Shown: piece after piece, positions 8,286 to 15,946 of the stretch
How the letters are laid out: each line of letters begins with the position of its first letter
Position numbering within the stretch: the stretch's first letter is position 1
Notes under the pieces: generated by a model
Seen by the model: the letters and a program-made list of their open reading frames with translations, nothing else
What the model was told of the DNA's origin: nothing
Database searches by the model: none
Position numbers and translations under genes: made by a program
Assembly (NCBI RefSeq): GCF_001687625.2
Contig: NZ_CP016538.2
Location: 956,001-1,020,000 of the forward strand
Length of the DNA: 64,000 nucleotides
Direction: 5' to 3'
From: Planococcus maritimus
GTDB lineage: Bacteria > Bacillota > Bacilli > Bacillales_A > Planococcaceae

Positions 8286-9310
8286 CACTTGAGATTATCG
8301 GGATTTCCGTTCTTTGGTTGTTTTTGTTTCTATACGTCATTGTGGCGTCGATTGATTTTGGCGCCGGATTCTTTAACGCTTATAGCGCTTTCTCGGACAA
8401 GCAGCATATCCTGACGGGCATCATCCAGCGTTATCTGTCGCCGGTATGGGAAGTGACGAACGTCTTTTTCGTATTCTTCTTCGTCGGCATCATCGGGTTT
8501 TTCCCGCAGACGGCGTTTTACTACGGCACGACGCTGCTGGTGCCGGCAAGTCTTGCGTTGATTTTGCTCGCCGTGCGCGGTTCGTATTATGCATTTGCCA
8601 CATACGGCGCGAAGATTGACCACCGCGGCTATATTTATATGTACGGCTTATCTGGCCTATTGCTTCCGGCGGCATTGTCGCCGGTACTGGCTATTTCAGA
8701 AGGCGGCTTTATGCGGCTTGAAGGCGGGCAGCCCTCGCTTGATTACTGGGCACTTTTCACAAGCCCTCTAATGTGGAGTATCGTCGTCTTGAGCCTTGCA
8801 GCGGTGCTTTATATTTCCGCAGTGTTCTTGACTTGGTACGCACACAAAGCAGGAGATGTAAAGGCGACTCAATTGGTACGGAAATACGCATTGGTGTGGG
8901 CCGGACCGACGATCATCACCGCAACCGGGATCATTTTCGAACTGCGCGGGCATAACCCCGAACATTACGCGAGCTTGCTCGATCTGTGGTGGATGTTTGC
9001 GCTATCGTTCTTGTTGTTCCTTGGCACCGTATTTTTGATTTGGAAAAAGCGCAATTACGGTTTGGCGTTCATCTTGCTCGTCGGCCAGTTCTTCACCGCG
9101 TTTTTTGCCTACGGGGCATCGCATTACCCGTATCTGTTATATCCGCATTTGACGATTTACGATAGTTTCACGAATGAATCAATGGCGATCGCCTTAATTA
9201 TCGCCTTTATTGCAGGACTTGGGCTATTATTGCCATCGCTTTATCTATTGTTCCGTCTGTTCTTGTTTGACAAAGACTATGTCAAAGGGAAATCGGATTA
9301 TCATGCCTGA
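8282..9310 (+). CDS. cydB: Cytochrome bd-type quinol oxidase subunit II
   Basis: CydB is the second large membrane subunit of cytochrome bd and pairs with CydA; it has no redox cofactor in the Gram-positive enzymes. The 342-residue protein has eight or nine hydrophobic helices and the CydB start motif of a Leu/Val-rich helix running into SIDFGAG (residues ~23-29), where the acidic residue faces the CydA proton path. It starts inside the end of cydA with a four-base overlap, which implies translational coupling, and is followed 12 bases later by a small third gene. Divergence from the E. coli form is consistent with the YthB branch. Confidence 0.94.
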   Translation: MTLEIIGISVLWLFLFLYVIVASIDFGAGFFNAYSAFSDKQHILTGIIQRYLSPVWEVTNVFFVFFFVGIIGFFPQTAFYYGTTLLVPASLALILLAVRGSYYAFATYGAKIDHRGYIYMYGLSGLLLPAALSPVLAISEGGFMRLEGGQPSLDYWALFTSPLMWSIVVLSLAAVLYISAVFLTWYAHKAGDVKATQLVRKYALVWAGPTIITATGIIFELRGHNPEHYASLLDLWWMFALSFLLFLGTVFLIWKKRNYGLAFILLVGQFFTAFFAYGASHYPYLLYPHLTIYDSFTNESMAIALIIAFIAGLGLLLPSLYLLFRLFLFDKDYVKGKSDYHA

Positions 9311-9322
9311 AGGAGGCTATGA

Positions 9323-9436
9323 ATGATGAATGATTTTTTCATTTTCTATGCGCCGTTTCTGGTGATCATCCTGGCGATTGCCGTCGGTTTCTGGATATCA
9401 TTAAAAGATGGCCCAGTAACAAAAGACAAAAAATAA
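9323..9436 (+). CDS. cydS: Small single-span subunit of cytochrome bd (CydS-like)
   Basis: A 37-residue open frame, too short for routine gene calling, begins 12 bases after cydB with a perfect AGGAGG ribosome site. It encodes one hydrophobic helix (residues ~5-25) and a short Lys/Asp-rich tail. The pattern FYAPF-(hydrophobic)-FW-S-LKD resembles the Geobacillus CydS subunit as I remember it, where MYAP starts the helix and W-GLKD ends it; that subunit sits beside CydA near a haem. ythC of B. subtilis has the same genomic position. Position, ribosome site, and motif support the call; I could not run an alignment. ATG 9326 is an alternative start. A terminator follows at once. Confidence 0.82.
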   Translation: MMNDFFIFYAPFLVIILAIAVGFWISLKDGPVTKDKK

Positions 9437-9470
9437 AGCTGTGGCGGGAATTTCCCGCCGCAGTTTTTTA
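9437..9470 (+). terminator. Terminator of the cydABS operon
   Basis: CTGTGGCGGGAA pairs with TTTCCCGCCGCAG, followed by six T residues; it begins right at the cydS stop. Confidence 0.9.
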
Positions 9471-9524
9471 CTGCTCAAAAAGCGGATATGTTACAATAAG
9501 TCAATGTGAAATGGAGTGAACGTA

Positions 9525-10883
9525 ATGAAACCAGTAACGAAAAATGACCGCTTGTCCGTCTACGTCGAAGACTTGACGCATGATGGCGCAGGCGTTGCCA
9601 AAGTGGACGGCTATCCGCTGTTCATCAAAGATGCTTTGCCCGGCGAGACCGTAACGGTGCATGTCTTGAAAACATTGAAATCATACGGCTTTGCCAAACT
9701 CATCTCGATTGAAGAGAAATCCGCAGACCGTATCGACGCACCGTGCCCGGTGTTTGAGATTTGCGGCGGCTGCCAATTGCAGCACCTATCCTACGAAGGC
9801 CAATTGAAGTATAAAGAGAAAGTCGTGCGCGATGCGATGGCGCGACTCGGCAAATTGCCGGACGTGCCGGTCCATCCGGTTAAAGGCATGGACAATCCGT
9901 GGCGCTACCGCAATAAATCACAAATCCCATTCGGCATGGATGACGGCCGCGTCGTCGCAGGCTTCTACCAGCCGCGTTCGCACCGTATTGCCGATACCGA
10001 TATCTGCCTGATCCAAACACCGGAAGCGGACACCTTGATGGCGTCACTCAAACGCAATTTGCAGGACATAGGCATCGAGCCTTACGAAGAAAAGACGCAC
10101 CGGGGCATGCTGCGCCACGTCGTTCTTCGCAAAGGCCGCGTGACAGGCGAATTAATGGTCGTGTTGGTAACGAAGAAGCAGAAATTCCCGCAAGCAGAGC
10201 GTGCTGTGGAGGCGATCCGTACCGCATTGCCGGACGTCACGTCGATTATGCAAAATGTCAATGGCGACAAGACCAATGTCATCTTCGGAAATGACACCAT
10301 CAATCTATGGGGCAAAGATATTATCGAAGACCGGATTGGCGATGTGCGTTTTGAAATTTCAGCGCGTTCATTCTATCAGGTCAATCCCGAACAGACGGAA
10401 GTGCTGTATGGGCAGGCGCTAGACTATGCGGGGCTGACAGGAAATGAAACAGTAATCGATGCGTATTGCGGCATTGGAACGATCTCGCTATTTCTTGCAC
10501 AGCGCGCAAAATTTGTCATGGGCGTTGAAATTGTTCCACAGGCTATCGAAGACGCTAAGCGCAATGCCGATTTGAATGGCCTCACAAATACTTTATTTGA
10601 AGCAGGTCCTGCTGAGGAAGTCATTCCGCGCTGGTACAAAGATGGCAAAGAGGCAGATGTCCTGGTCGTCGATCCTCCGAGAAAAGGCTGCGATGAGGCA
10701 CTCCTTCAGACGATGCTCGAACAGCGACCACAGCGCATTGTGTATGTTTCGTGCAATCCAGCGACATTGGCACGCGATTTGCGTATCTTAGAAGACGGCG
10801 GCTACCGGACACAGGAAGTCCAGCCGGTCGATATGTTTCCGCAGACAACCCATGTCGAGTGTGTGGCTTGGTTGACGAGATAA
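9525..10883 (+). CDS. rlmCD: 23S rRNA (uracil-5-)-methyltransferase RlmCD
   Basis: A 452-residue SAM-dependent RNA m5U methyltransferase. It has an N-terminal TRAM domain (residues ~5-60) that grips RNA, four cysteines in the order C-x5-C-GG-C ([15 protein letters not shown]) plus a later Cys that ligand a 4Fe-4S cluster, and a C-terminal Rossmann methyltransferase domain with [11 protein letters not shown] (motif I), VDPPRKGC and the catalytic [12 protein letters not shown]. The B. subtilis enzyme methylates U747 and U1939 of 23S rRNA. ATG 9525 has GGAG eight bases upstream, so the in-frame GTG at 9516 is not used. A paralogue lies at 42007-43371; neighbourhood with dgkB marks this copy as the likely orthologue. 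Confidence 0.9.
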   Translation: MKPVTKNDRLSVYVEDLTHDGAGVAKVDGYPLFIKDALPGETVTVHVLKTLKSYGFAKLISIEEKSADRIDAPCPVFEICGGCQLQHLSYEGQLKYKEKVVRDAMARLGKLPDVPVHPVKGMDNPWRYRNKSQIPFGMDDGRVVAGFYQPRSHRIADTDICLIQTPEADTLMASLKRNLQDIGIEPYEEKTHRGMLRHVVLRKGRVTGELMVVLVTKKQKFPQAERAVEAIRTALPDVTSIMQNVNGDKTNVIFGNDTINLWGKDIIEDRIGDVRFEISARSFYQVNPEQTEVLYGQALDYAGLTGNETVIDAYCGIGTISLFLAQRAKFVMGVEIVPQAIEDAKRNADLNGLTNTLFEAGPAEEVIPRWYKDGKEADVLVVDPPRKGCDEALLQTMLEQRPQRIVYVSCNPATLARDLRILEDGGYRTQEVQPVDMFPQTTHVECVAWLTR

Positions 10884-10907
10884 CTGCCAGCGCCATGTAA
10901 TTAAATG

Positions 10908-10947
10908 CTCCCAAACTGTTCTTGTAAAACAGCATGGGAGTTTTTTT
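10908..10947 (+). terminator. Terminator after rlmCD
   Basis: CTCCCA-a-ACTGTT pairs with AACAG-ca-TGGGAG and is followed by seven T residues. Confidence 0.85.
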
Positions 10948-10990
10948 ATGCCTACAAATTGGTTTCCTCACTTCCGTGGCGAAGCTCAAC

Positions 10991-11019
10991 TTGACAATCT
11001 AGGTATGCAGCAGGATAAC
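10991..11019 (+). promoter_or_regulatory. Candidate sigma-A promoter for the DUF1801 gene
   Basis: TTGACA (10991-10996) and GATAAC (11014-11019) are separated by 17 bases, about 60 bases before the start codon. The -10 element is a poor match, so this is tentative. Confidence 0.45.
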
Positions 11020-11077
11020 CGGTAGTGGCTATGGAAGTAGTTCTAAAGCAGAGAAGTTTTTAAAAGGAGGGTTCGTG

Positions 11078-11503
11078 ATGTACGAACAAAAAACAAAAGA
11101 GCATGAAGGCAGCGTCATCGAATTTATTGAAACAGTGGAAAAGCCATCTAAAAAAGAAGACGCTTATCGATTACTAGAGCTTTTTGAACAAGCGACAGGT
11201 TATCCAGCAAAAATGTGGGGCGACAGCATCATTGGTTTTGGTTCTTACCACTACCGCTACGCAACTGGCCACGAAGGCGATGCACCGCTCGCTGGATTTT
11301 CCCCACGCAAAGCGAAAATCAGTCTGTATCTGACAGGGTGTGCAGAAAAAGAGCCGGATGCGCTCGAACGTTTGGGGAAATGTACTGCGGGTAAATCCTG
11401 CATTTACATCAATAAGTTCAGCGACATCGATCCCGAAGTGTTGAAAGAATTGATTGGCAATGCAGTATCTTATTTGCAAAAACGCTATCCGGACAAAGGG
11501 TAA
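11078..11503 (+). CDS. DUF1801 domain protein
   Basis: A 141-residue soluble protein of the DUF1801 (YdhG-like) family. The fold is recognised by the early helix with the YRLLELFEQATG segment, the MWGDSIIGFGSYHY strand pair (about residues 46-60) and the conserved KISLYLTG strand, followed by the LGKCTAGKSCIYIN motif and a final helix. The family is widespread and shares a fold with the frataxin-like CyaY group, but no reaction has been established. AAAGGAGG lies seven bases before the ATG, which fits better than the GTG three bases earlier. It stands alone between its own promoter and terminator. Confidence 0.8.
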   Translation: MYEQKTKEHEGSVIEFIETVEKPSKKEDAYRLLELFEQATGYPAKMWGDSIIGFGSYHYRYATGHEGDAPLAGFSPRKAKISLYLTGCAEKEPDALERLGKCTAGKSCIYINKFSDIDPEVLKELIGNAVSYLQKRYPDKG

Positions 11504-11528
11504 ACATAAATTTGTCGAAACAAGGGCG

Positions 11529-11554
11529 GCCGAAAAAATTATCGGCTGTTTTTC
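11529..11554 (+). terminator. Terminator after the DUF1801 gene
   Basis: GCCGA / TCGGC short stem with an A-rich loop, followed by a TTTTTC run. The stem is short, so efficiency is uncertain. Confidence 0.6.
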
Positions 11555-11629
11555 TTTTGGCAGGTTTTAGGATAAGATCACTTCGGGTATAGAAATAGTG
11601 ATACTATCTGCAAGGAGAGAAGAAGCACG

Positions 11630-11788
11630 ATGGAACACATACCCGAGTCGAAATTCGAAGACAAACGGTCGATGGTCATTGATGAACTCGTTTCAAAGAA
11701 TGTCTTCAAGATCAACGGCAGGCAGCTTTACGAACTGTCCTTATTTGAACTGCTAAAGGAATATACCGATAAAAGCCTAAGCTCATGA
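11630..11788 (+). CDS. FbpA-like small protein (Fur-regulated basic protein family)
   Basis: A 52-residue open frame below the usual length cut-off, with AAGGAG ten bases before its ATG. Its second half, KRSMVIDELVSKN followed by VFKINGRQLYELSL-FELLKEY (residues 12-45), matches the pattern I know from the Fur-regulated basic protein A family: a basic helix, a strand with K-I-x-x-(K/R)-QLYELT/SL, and a helix ending LEEEY. In B. subtilis such proteins act with the small RNA FsrA in the iron-sparing response. This copy is not notably basic, and I see no Fur box upstream, so only the family is claimed. The stop codon lies inside the terminator stem. Confidence 0.75.
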   Translation: MEHIPESKFEDKRSMVIDELVSKNVFKINGRQLYELSLFELLKEYTDKSLSS

Positions 11789-11803
11789 GCTCAGGCTTTT
11801 TTA
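11771..11803 (+). terminator. Terminator overlapping the end of the FbpA-like gene
   Basis: AAAAGCCTaAGCTCATGAGCTcAGGCTTTT forms a near-perfect stem whose central TGA is the stop codon of the small gene; T residues follow. Confidence 0.85.
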
Positions 11804-11857
11804 GATAGTTTTGGCCTTAAGATGAGGCTTATTTTGTACCATGTAGGAGGAACAAGC

Positions 11858-13306
11858 ATGCATCATCAAAAACTGGAGGATTATCGGAAAAACAAGCTCG
11901 ATGAAATGACGATTGCCGAACTGCAAAAAGAAATGGAAACAGGCAAGCTGACTTCAGAAGAGCTCGTGCTGATGTATAAAGAAAACATTTCGCTGCGCGA
12001 TGGCCAGATCCACGCCGTTCTCGAAATCAACCCAGCCGCTTTGTTGACCGCTCAAGCACTAGACTTTGAACGTAAGCATAAAGGGCCGCGCTCTAACTTA
12101 CATGGCATCCCTTTGCTCGTAAAAGACAATATGGATACTGGAGATGGCATGCACACAAGTGCAGGATCACTCGCGATGGCAGATCACTATGCGCTGCGTG
12201 ATGCCAAGGTGGTAGAAAAGTTGCGTGCGGCAGGTGCAATTATCCTCGGCAAAACGAATATGACCGAATGGGCGAATTTTATGAGCGATAAAATGACCAA
12301 TGGCTTCAGCTCACGCGGCGGCCAGGTGAAAAATCCGTACGGCCCTTTTGATGTCGGCGGATCGAGTTCAGGATCGGCGGCTGGAGTGGCTTCAAATTTG
12401 GCTGTGGCTGCAGTCGGGACGGAAACTTCCGGTTCAATCATTAATCCAGCGGCACAGAATAGCCTGGTTGGCATCAAGCCAACTGTCGGGCTGGTGAGCC
12501 GCACGGGGATTATTCCTTTATCGCATACGCAAGACACAGCAGGTCCGCTTGCACGCTCAGTGGAAGATGCGGTAGCGGTGTTTGCCGCATTAATAGAGAC
12601 AGACTCAGGAGATGTAATTACCGCGTTGGCGGATCAATTTATAGGCTATGACTGGCAGCAACATTTGAAGCGCGACGGATTGTCCGGCGTCGTTCTCGGC
12701 TTAGACCGTCAATTGTTTAAAGAAATTCCAGATGACCAGGCCAAAGCTTTCGAAGCAGCCATGGGGCAGTTGCACGCATGCGGAGCTACCATCAAGGAAG
12801 TCGATATCGGTACCAAGCAGGAAGATCTCGGTTTTGCGGTGTTGCTCCATGAATTCAAAGCAGACTTGAACGCTTATTTGGCGCGTTCGAACCCCGACCA
12901 CCGCATTCGTTCAATGAGTGACATCATTTCATACAACGAAGAGTACGCTGAGCAGATGTTAAAATTCGGCCAGAATCTCTTGCAACAGGCAAATCGTATG
13001 AGCGGTAACTTGACGGAGCGGGAATATGTCGAGGCGCTTGAGCGCAACCGGTTCCTCGCGGCTGAACAAGGCATGAAAAAACAGCTTCAACAAGCTGGCG
13101 CAGATGCGCTTTTGTTGCCTCAAGATTTCGGCTGCAATATCGGGGCTGCTGCGGGTTTCCCATCCATTACAGTGCCGGCGGGATTGACAGCCGCTGGTGA
13201 ACCGTTCGGCATTACATTTGCCGGCCAGGCATTCGATGAACCGAAATTGATTGAATATGCGTATGCATTTGAACAAGCGGCAGCGGGGCGGAGGCGTCCC
13301 TCATAA
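11858..13306 (+). CDS. Amidase-signature family amidase
   Basis: A 482-residue cytosolic amidase of the amidase-signature family. The triad is visible: Lys in LLVKDNM (near residue 91), cis-Ser in the GGSSSGSAAGVA signature, and nucleophile Ser in ETSGSIINPA. It is a paralogue of GatA, but the residues around the nucleophile (ETSGSI rather than DTGGSIRQ) and the isolated position show that it is a general carboxylic amide hydrolase; the substrate is unknown. Family members act on peptide amides, acylamides or indole acetamide. I choose ATG 11858 because TAGGAGG is seven bases upstream; the frame is open 36 bases further up without a ribosome site. A bidirectional terminator follows. Confidence 0.88.
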   Translation: MHHQKLEDYRKNKLDEMTIAELQKEMETGKLTSEELVLMYKENISLRDGQIHAVLEINPAALLTAQALDFERKHKGPRSNLHGIPLLVKDNMDTGDGMHTSAGSLAMADHYALRDAKVVEKLRAAGAIILGKTNMTEWANFMSDKMTNGFSSRGGQVKNPYGPFDVGGSSSGSAAGVASNLAVAAVGTETSGSIINPAAQNSLVGIKPTVGLVSRTGIIPLSHTQDTAGPLARSVEDAVAVFAALIETDSGDVITALADQFIGYDWQQHLKRDGLSGVVLGLDRQLFKEIPDDQAKAFEAAMGQLHACGATIKEVDIGTKQEDLGFAVLLHEFKADLNAYLARSNPDHRIRSMSDIISYNEEYAEQMLKFGQNLLQQANRMSGNLTEREYVEALERNRFLAAEQGMKKQLQQAGADALLLPQDFGCNIGAAAGFPSITVPAGLTAAGEPFGITFAGQAFDEPKLIEYAYAFEQAAAGRRRPS

Positions 13307-13346
13307 AAAAATCCCCATCCCTGACTTTCAGGGACGGGGATTTTTC
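13305..13346. terminator. Bidirectional terminator between the amidase and tetR-like gene
   Basis: AAAAATCCCCaTCCCTG pairs with CAGGGAcGGGGATTTTT; both sides have the A/T tracts needed to serve the two convergent genes. Confidence 0.9.
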
Positions 13347-14187
13347 ATTTGATTTGGCGCCATAGTTGTTCAAGCAGTCTCTGCAGGCCTGCTTCAGACT
13401 CTGTCGTTTGGCCTAACGAAGTCAGTACACTGCTAAGGACGGCATTTCGTGGATGTTCAGCTGTTAATTCATCGGCCAAAAATGTCAGCAATTGCTTCAC
13501 GTCATCGTTTTCTGCTTGCTCTGCGAATGCTTGCAATTGAGGGACACTGTCCGATAATGCCGGCGGCTGTTGAGGCTGGCCTAACAAGCCTTCCGAGAGA
13601 AATTGCTTGCCATCTTTCAATTGAATCTCTACCGCTTGCTTCATACGATGCACAATATAATCGGTCAATTCGTCTAGTGGCAGCTGTTGTTCGGTGCCAA
13701 AGCGCCAGACATGCATCAATTGTTGTAGCGCGCCATTTGCGATAGCGGCATTTTCTAATGCGTAGGGCCGTACTTTTTCACCGAATAAATCGATGATTCG
13801 GCTGCTTAGCCACTTGAGTTCCAAAATATACTGGCTTTTTCCAAAAGCTTTCAATTCTTCATCTTGTGAGTAGAAAATGCTTTCGTACAAAGAAAATAAA
13901 TTTTTCTCGTGGTTCATGCGGATGCGGATCGCGAGTTGTTTTGCAAAAAGATCCGGGTCACTCGGGGATTCACCAAAAGCGACCGATATGCGTGCTGACC
14001 GGATATCTTCAGCGATCGATTCCATCAACGCGATGAGGCATTCCGATTTCGAAGTAAAGTAATTATAGAAGGTGCCTTTTGAAATGCCGGCTTCATCTAG
14101 AATGTCTTGTATGGACGAGGCATTATAGCCTTTCTTAATGAATAAGTGGTGGGCGGCATTGATGATTTGCTGTTTTTTAGGATTCAT
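13345..14187 (-). CDS. TetR/AcrR family transcriptional repressor
   Basis: A 280-residue one-component regulator. The N-terminal HTH is clear: IINAAHHLFIKKGYNASSIQDILDEAG then ISKGTFYNYFTSKSEC (residues ~7-50), the TetR signature. The long C-terminal region is helical and presumably binds a ligand; residues ~210-280 extend beyond the usual ~200-residue TetR length. It is divergent from a DHA2 multidrug exporter 184 bases away, the classical arrangement of a drug-responsive local repressor (as in LmrA-LmrB). ATG 14187 follows AGGGGAT; the in-frame start 48 bases upstream lies within the operator region and is less likely. Palindromic AGTATA half-sites lie between the genes. Confidence 0.9.
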   Translation of the reverse strand: MNPKKQQIINAAHHLFIKKGYNASSIQDILDEAGISKGTFYNYFTSKSECLIALMESIAEDIRSARISVAFGESPSDPDLFAKQLAIRIRMNHEKNLFSLYESIFYSQDEELKAFGKSQYILELKWLSSRIIDLFGEKVRPYALENAAIANGALQQLMHVWRFGTEQQLPLDELTDYIVHRMKQAVEIQLKDGKQFLSEGLLGQPQQPPALSDSVPQLQAFAEQAENDDVKQLLTFLADELTAEHPRNAVLSSVLTSLGQTTESEAGLQRLLEQLWRQIK

Positions 14188-14206
14188 AGTATCCCCTTTT
14201 TTTGGA

Positions 14207-14333
14207 CTGATAGTATAGCCAAAGCATACCGTCAAAAGCTGATGAAATCAATGTTTCAAACTTATTGCCCCTTACGGATTCGTCTTTCTTGTAAAAACTA
14301 TACTATGAGTATAAAATATGTCGATAGAGTATA
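14207..14333. promoter_or_regulatory. Candidate operators of the TetR-like repressor
   Basis: A perfect palindrome TATACT-atg-AGTATA (14299-14313) lies in the divergent region. Further AGTATA half-sites occur near 14210-14215 (gatAGTATAg) and near 14328-14333 (gAGTATAaaatg), and a related ATAGTAT occurs beside the tetR start. The sites flank both start regions, as expected if the repressor controls itself and the exporter. Confidence 0.6.
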
Positions 14334-14371
14334 AAATGCCGAAATAATTCAGTGAGACGGAGGAAACAACG

Positions 14372-15838
14372 ATGACAGAAACAACGAAACCCCCATATGG
14401 AATTATCGCCATTTTGTTCACTGGAGCATTTGTGGCGATTTTCAATCAAACCCTTTTGAATATTGCCTTGCCGGAAATCATGATTGACTTGAAAGTCGAT
14501 GCCGCGACGGCCCAATGGCTCGTCACGGGCTATATGCTCGTCAACGGGATCTTAATTCCAGCGAGCGCTTATTTGATTCAACGCTATTCGAACCGGGCGA
14601 TTTTCATTGTCGCCATGTCCTTGTTCTCGGTGGGGACCTTGCTGGCCGCACTGGCTCCAGCATTTGCCATCCTGTTGATCGGCCGCATGGTACAGGCATC
14701 CGGTGCTGCACTTATGATGCCTTTATTGATGAATGTCATGCTCGCCGCATTTCCGGTTGAGAAGAGAGGGCAGGCGATGGGCATCTTCGGCATGGTCATG
14801 GTCGTGGCGCCGGCAATCGGCCCGACCCTTTCTGGATTTATCGTCCAGACCTATTCCTGGAGAGTGCTATTTTTCATCGTATTGCCTGTCGCATTGATCC
14901 CACTTTTGCTCGGGATCTTCAAATTAAAAAACCTGACTTTCCAAAATCGCGAGCTGTCGCTTGATCCCTTATCACTTGTTCTATCGAGCCTTGGCTTTGG
15001 CGGTCTCTTGTACGGATTCAGTTCCGCCGGCTCGCTCGGCTGGGAAAATCCGGCCGTTTATTTGACAATTGCAGTTGGCCTGCTTTCCTTGACGGTCTTT
15101 TCCTTCCGCCAGATGAAGCTAAAAGAGCCGCTATTGGAACTTCGTGTCTATAAGCACCCGATGTTCGCCTTGTCTTCAGTCATTTCGATCACTTTGTCGA
15201 TGGCCATGTTCTCGGCCATGATTCTTATGCCAATCTACATCCAGACCATCAAGGGGATCTCTCCAATACAGTCTGGCTTGATGATGCTCCCGGGCGCACT
15301 CGTCATGGGAATCATGTCCCCAATCACCGGGCGCATCTTTGACCGGTTCGGAGCCAAAGTGCTGGCATTGCCTGGACTGGCTCTTGTCGTCATCACCACT
15401 TATTTGTTCAGCAACTTAACACTGGATACGGGATATTTTCAAATTATGGCGATTTACACCTTGCGCATGTTCGGGATTTCAATGGTCATGATGCCCGTCA
15501 TGACCAATGGGCTTAACCAATTGCCGATGAAATTCTATCCGCACGGGACAGCCATCAACAATACCCTGCAGCAAGTTTCTGGTGCGATCGGTTCTGCGTT
15601 TCTTGTGACCTTGATGAATACGCGCACCGAAGCTACTGTCCAAGACCTGGTCGCTTCCGGCACAAGCGCACAGGAAGCAACCATCCCTGCGATGCTTGAA
15701 GGCATCAATTTTTCGTTTACGGTATCGACGTATATCGCGCTCGCTGCTTTCCTATTAGCTTTGTTCATTAAAAAGCCCAATCAAAAGGTAACGGAAGCAC
15801 AGAAAGAACGCGTCTACAAACAACGTTATGCCGATTGA
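14372..15838 (+). CDS. DHA2 family multidrug MFS exporter
   Basis: A 488-residue proton-coupled drug exporter with 14 predicted membrane helices (EmrB/QacA, LmrB/MdrP branch). Family marks are the N-terminal helix ending FNQTLLNIALPEIM, the MVNGILIPASAYLIQRY loop after helix 2 with its basic residue, the motif C-like GPTLSGFIV region in helix 5, and the later SPITGRIFDRFGAK motif A copy. The best-known close relatives export lincosamides, puromycin and dyes. GGAGG lies eight bases before the ATG. It is divergent from the TetR-like gene and probably repressed by it. A hairpin terminator follows. Confidence 0.92.
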   Translation: MTETTKPPYGIIAILFTGAFVAIFNQTLLNIALPEIMIDLKVDAATAQWLVTGYMLVNGILIPASAYLIQRYSNRAIFIVAMSLFSVGTLLAALAPAFAILLIGRMVQASGAALMMPLLMNVMLAAFPVEKRGQAMGIFGMVMVVAPAIGPTLSGFIVQTYSWRVLFFIVLPVALIPLLLGIFKLKNLTFQNRELSLDPLSLVLSSLGFGGLLYGFSSAGSLGWENPAVYLTIAVGLLSLTVFSFRQMKLKEPLLELRVYKHPMFALSSVISITLSMAMFSAMILMPIYIQTIKGISPIQSGLMMLPGALVMGIMSPITGRIFDRFGAKVLALPGLALVVITTYLFSNLTLDTGYFQIMAIYTLRMFGISMVMMPVMTNGLNQLPMKFYPHGTAINNTLQQVSGAIGSAFLVTLMNTRTEATVQDLVASGTSAQEATIPAMLEGINFSFTVSTYIALAAFLLALFIKKPNQKVTEAQKERVYKQRYAD

Positions 15839-15844
15839 AAAAGT

Positions 15845-15874
15845 GCGGTTCCTTGAAAAAAGGAGCCGCCTTTT
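15845..15874 (+). terminator. Terminator after the MFS exporter
   Basis: GCGGTTCCTT pairs with AAGGAGCCGC (one G-T pair), followed by CTTTTC. Confidence 0.7.
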
Positions 15875-15946
15875 CATTTGCCTGAAAAGGCGGTGCTGGG
15901 CCGAATATGGTACACTTAAGGCATTGAAAAGAAGGTGGAATGGCAC

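Noticed and set aside
11560-11629. Fur box in front of the FbpA-like gene
   Set aside because: The TATC/GATA-rich sequence does not reach the 19-bp Fur consensus or a clear 7-1-7 palindrome.
11858-13306. A second gatA
   Set aside because: The nucleophile context is ETSGSI, there are no gatB/gatC neighbours, and gatCAB is complete at 611-3816.
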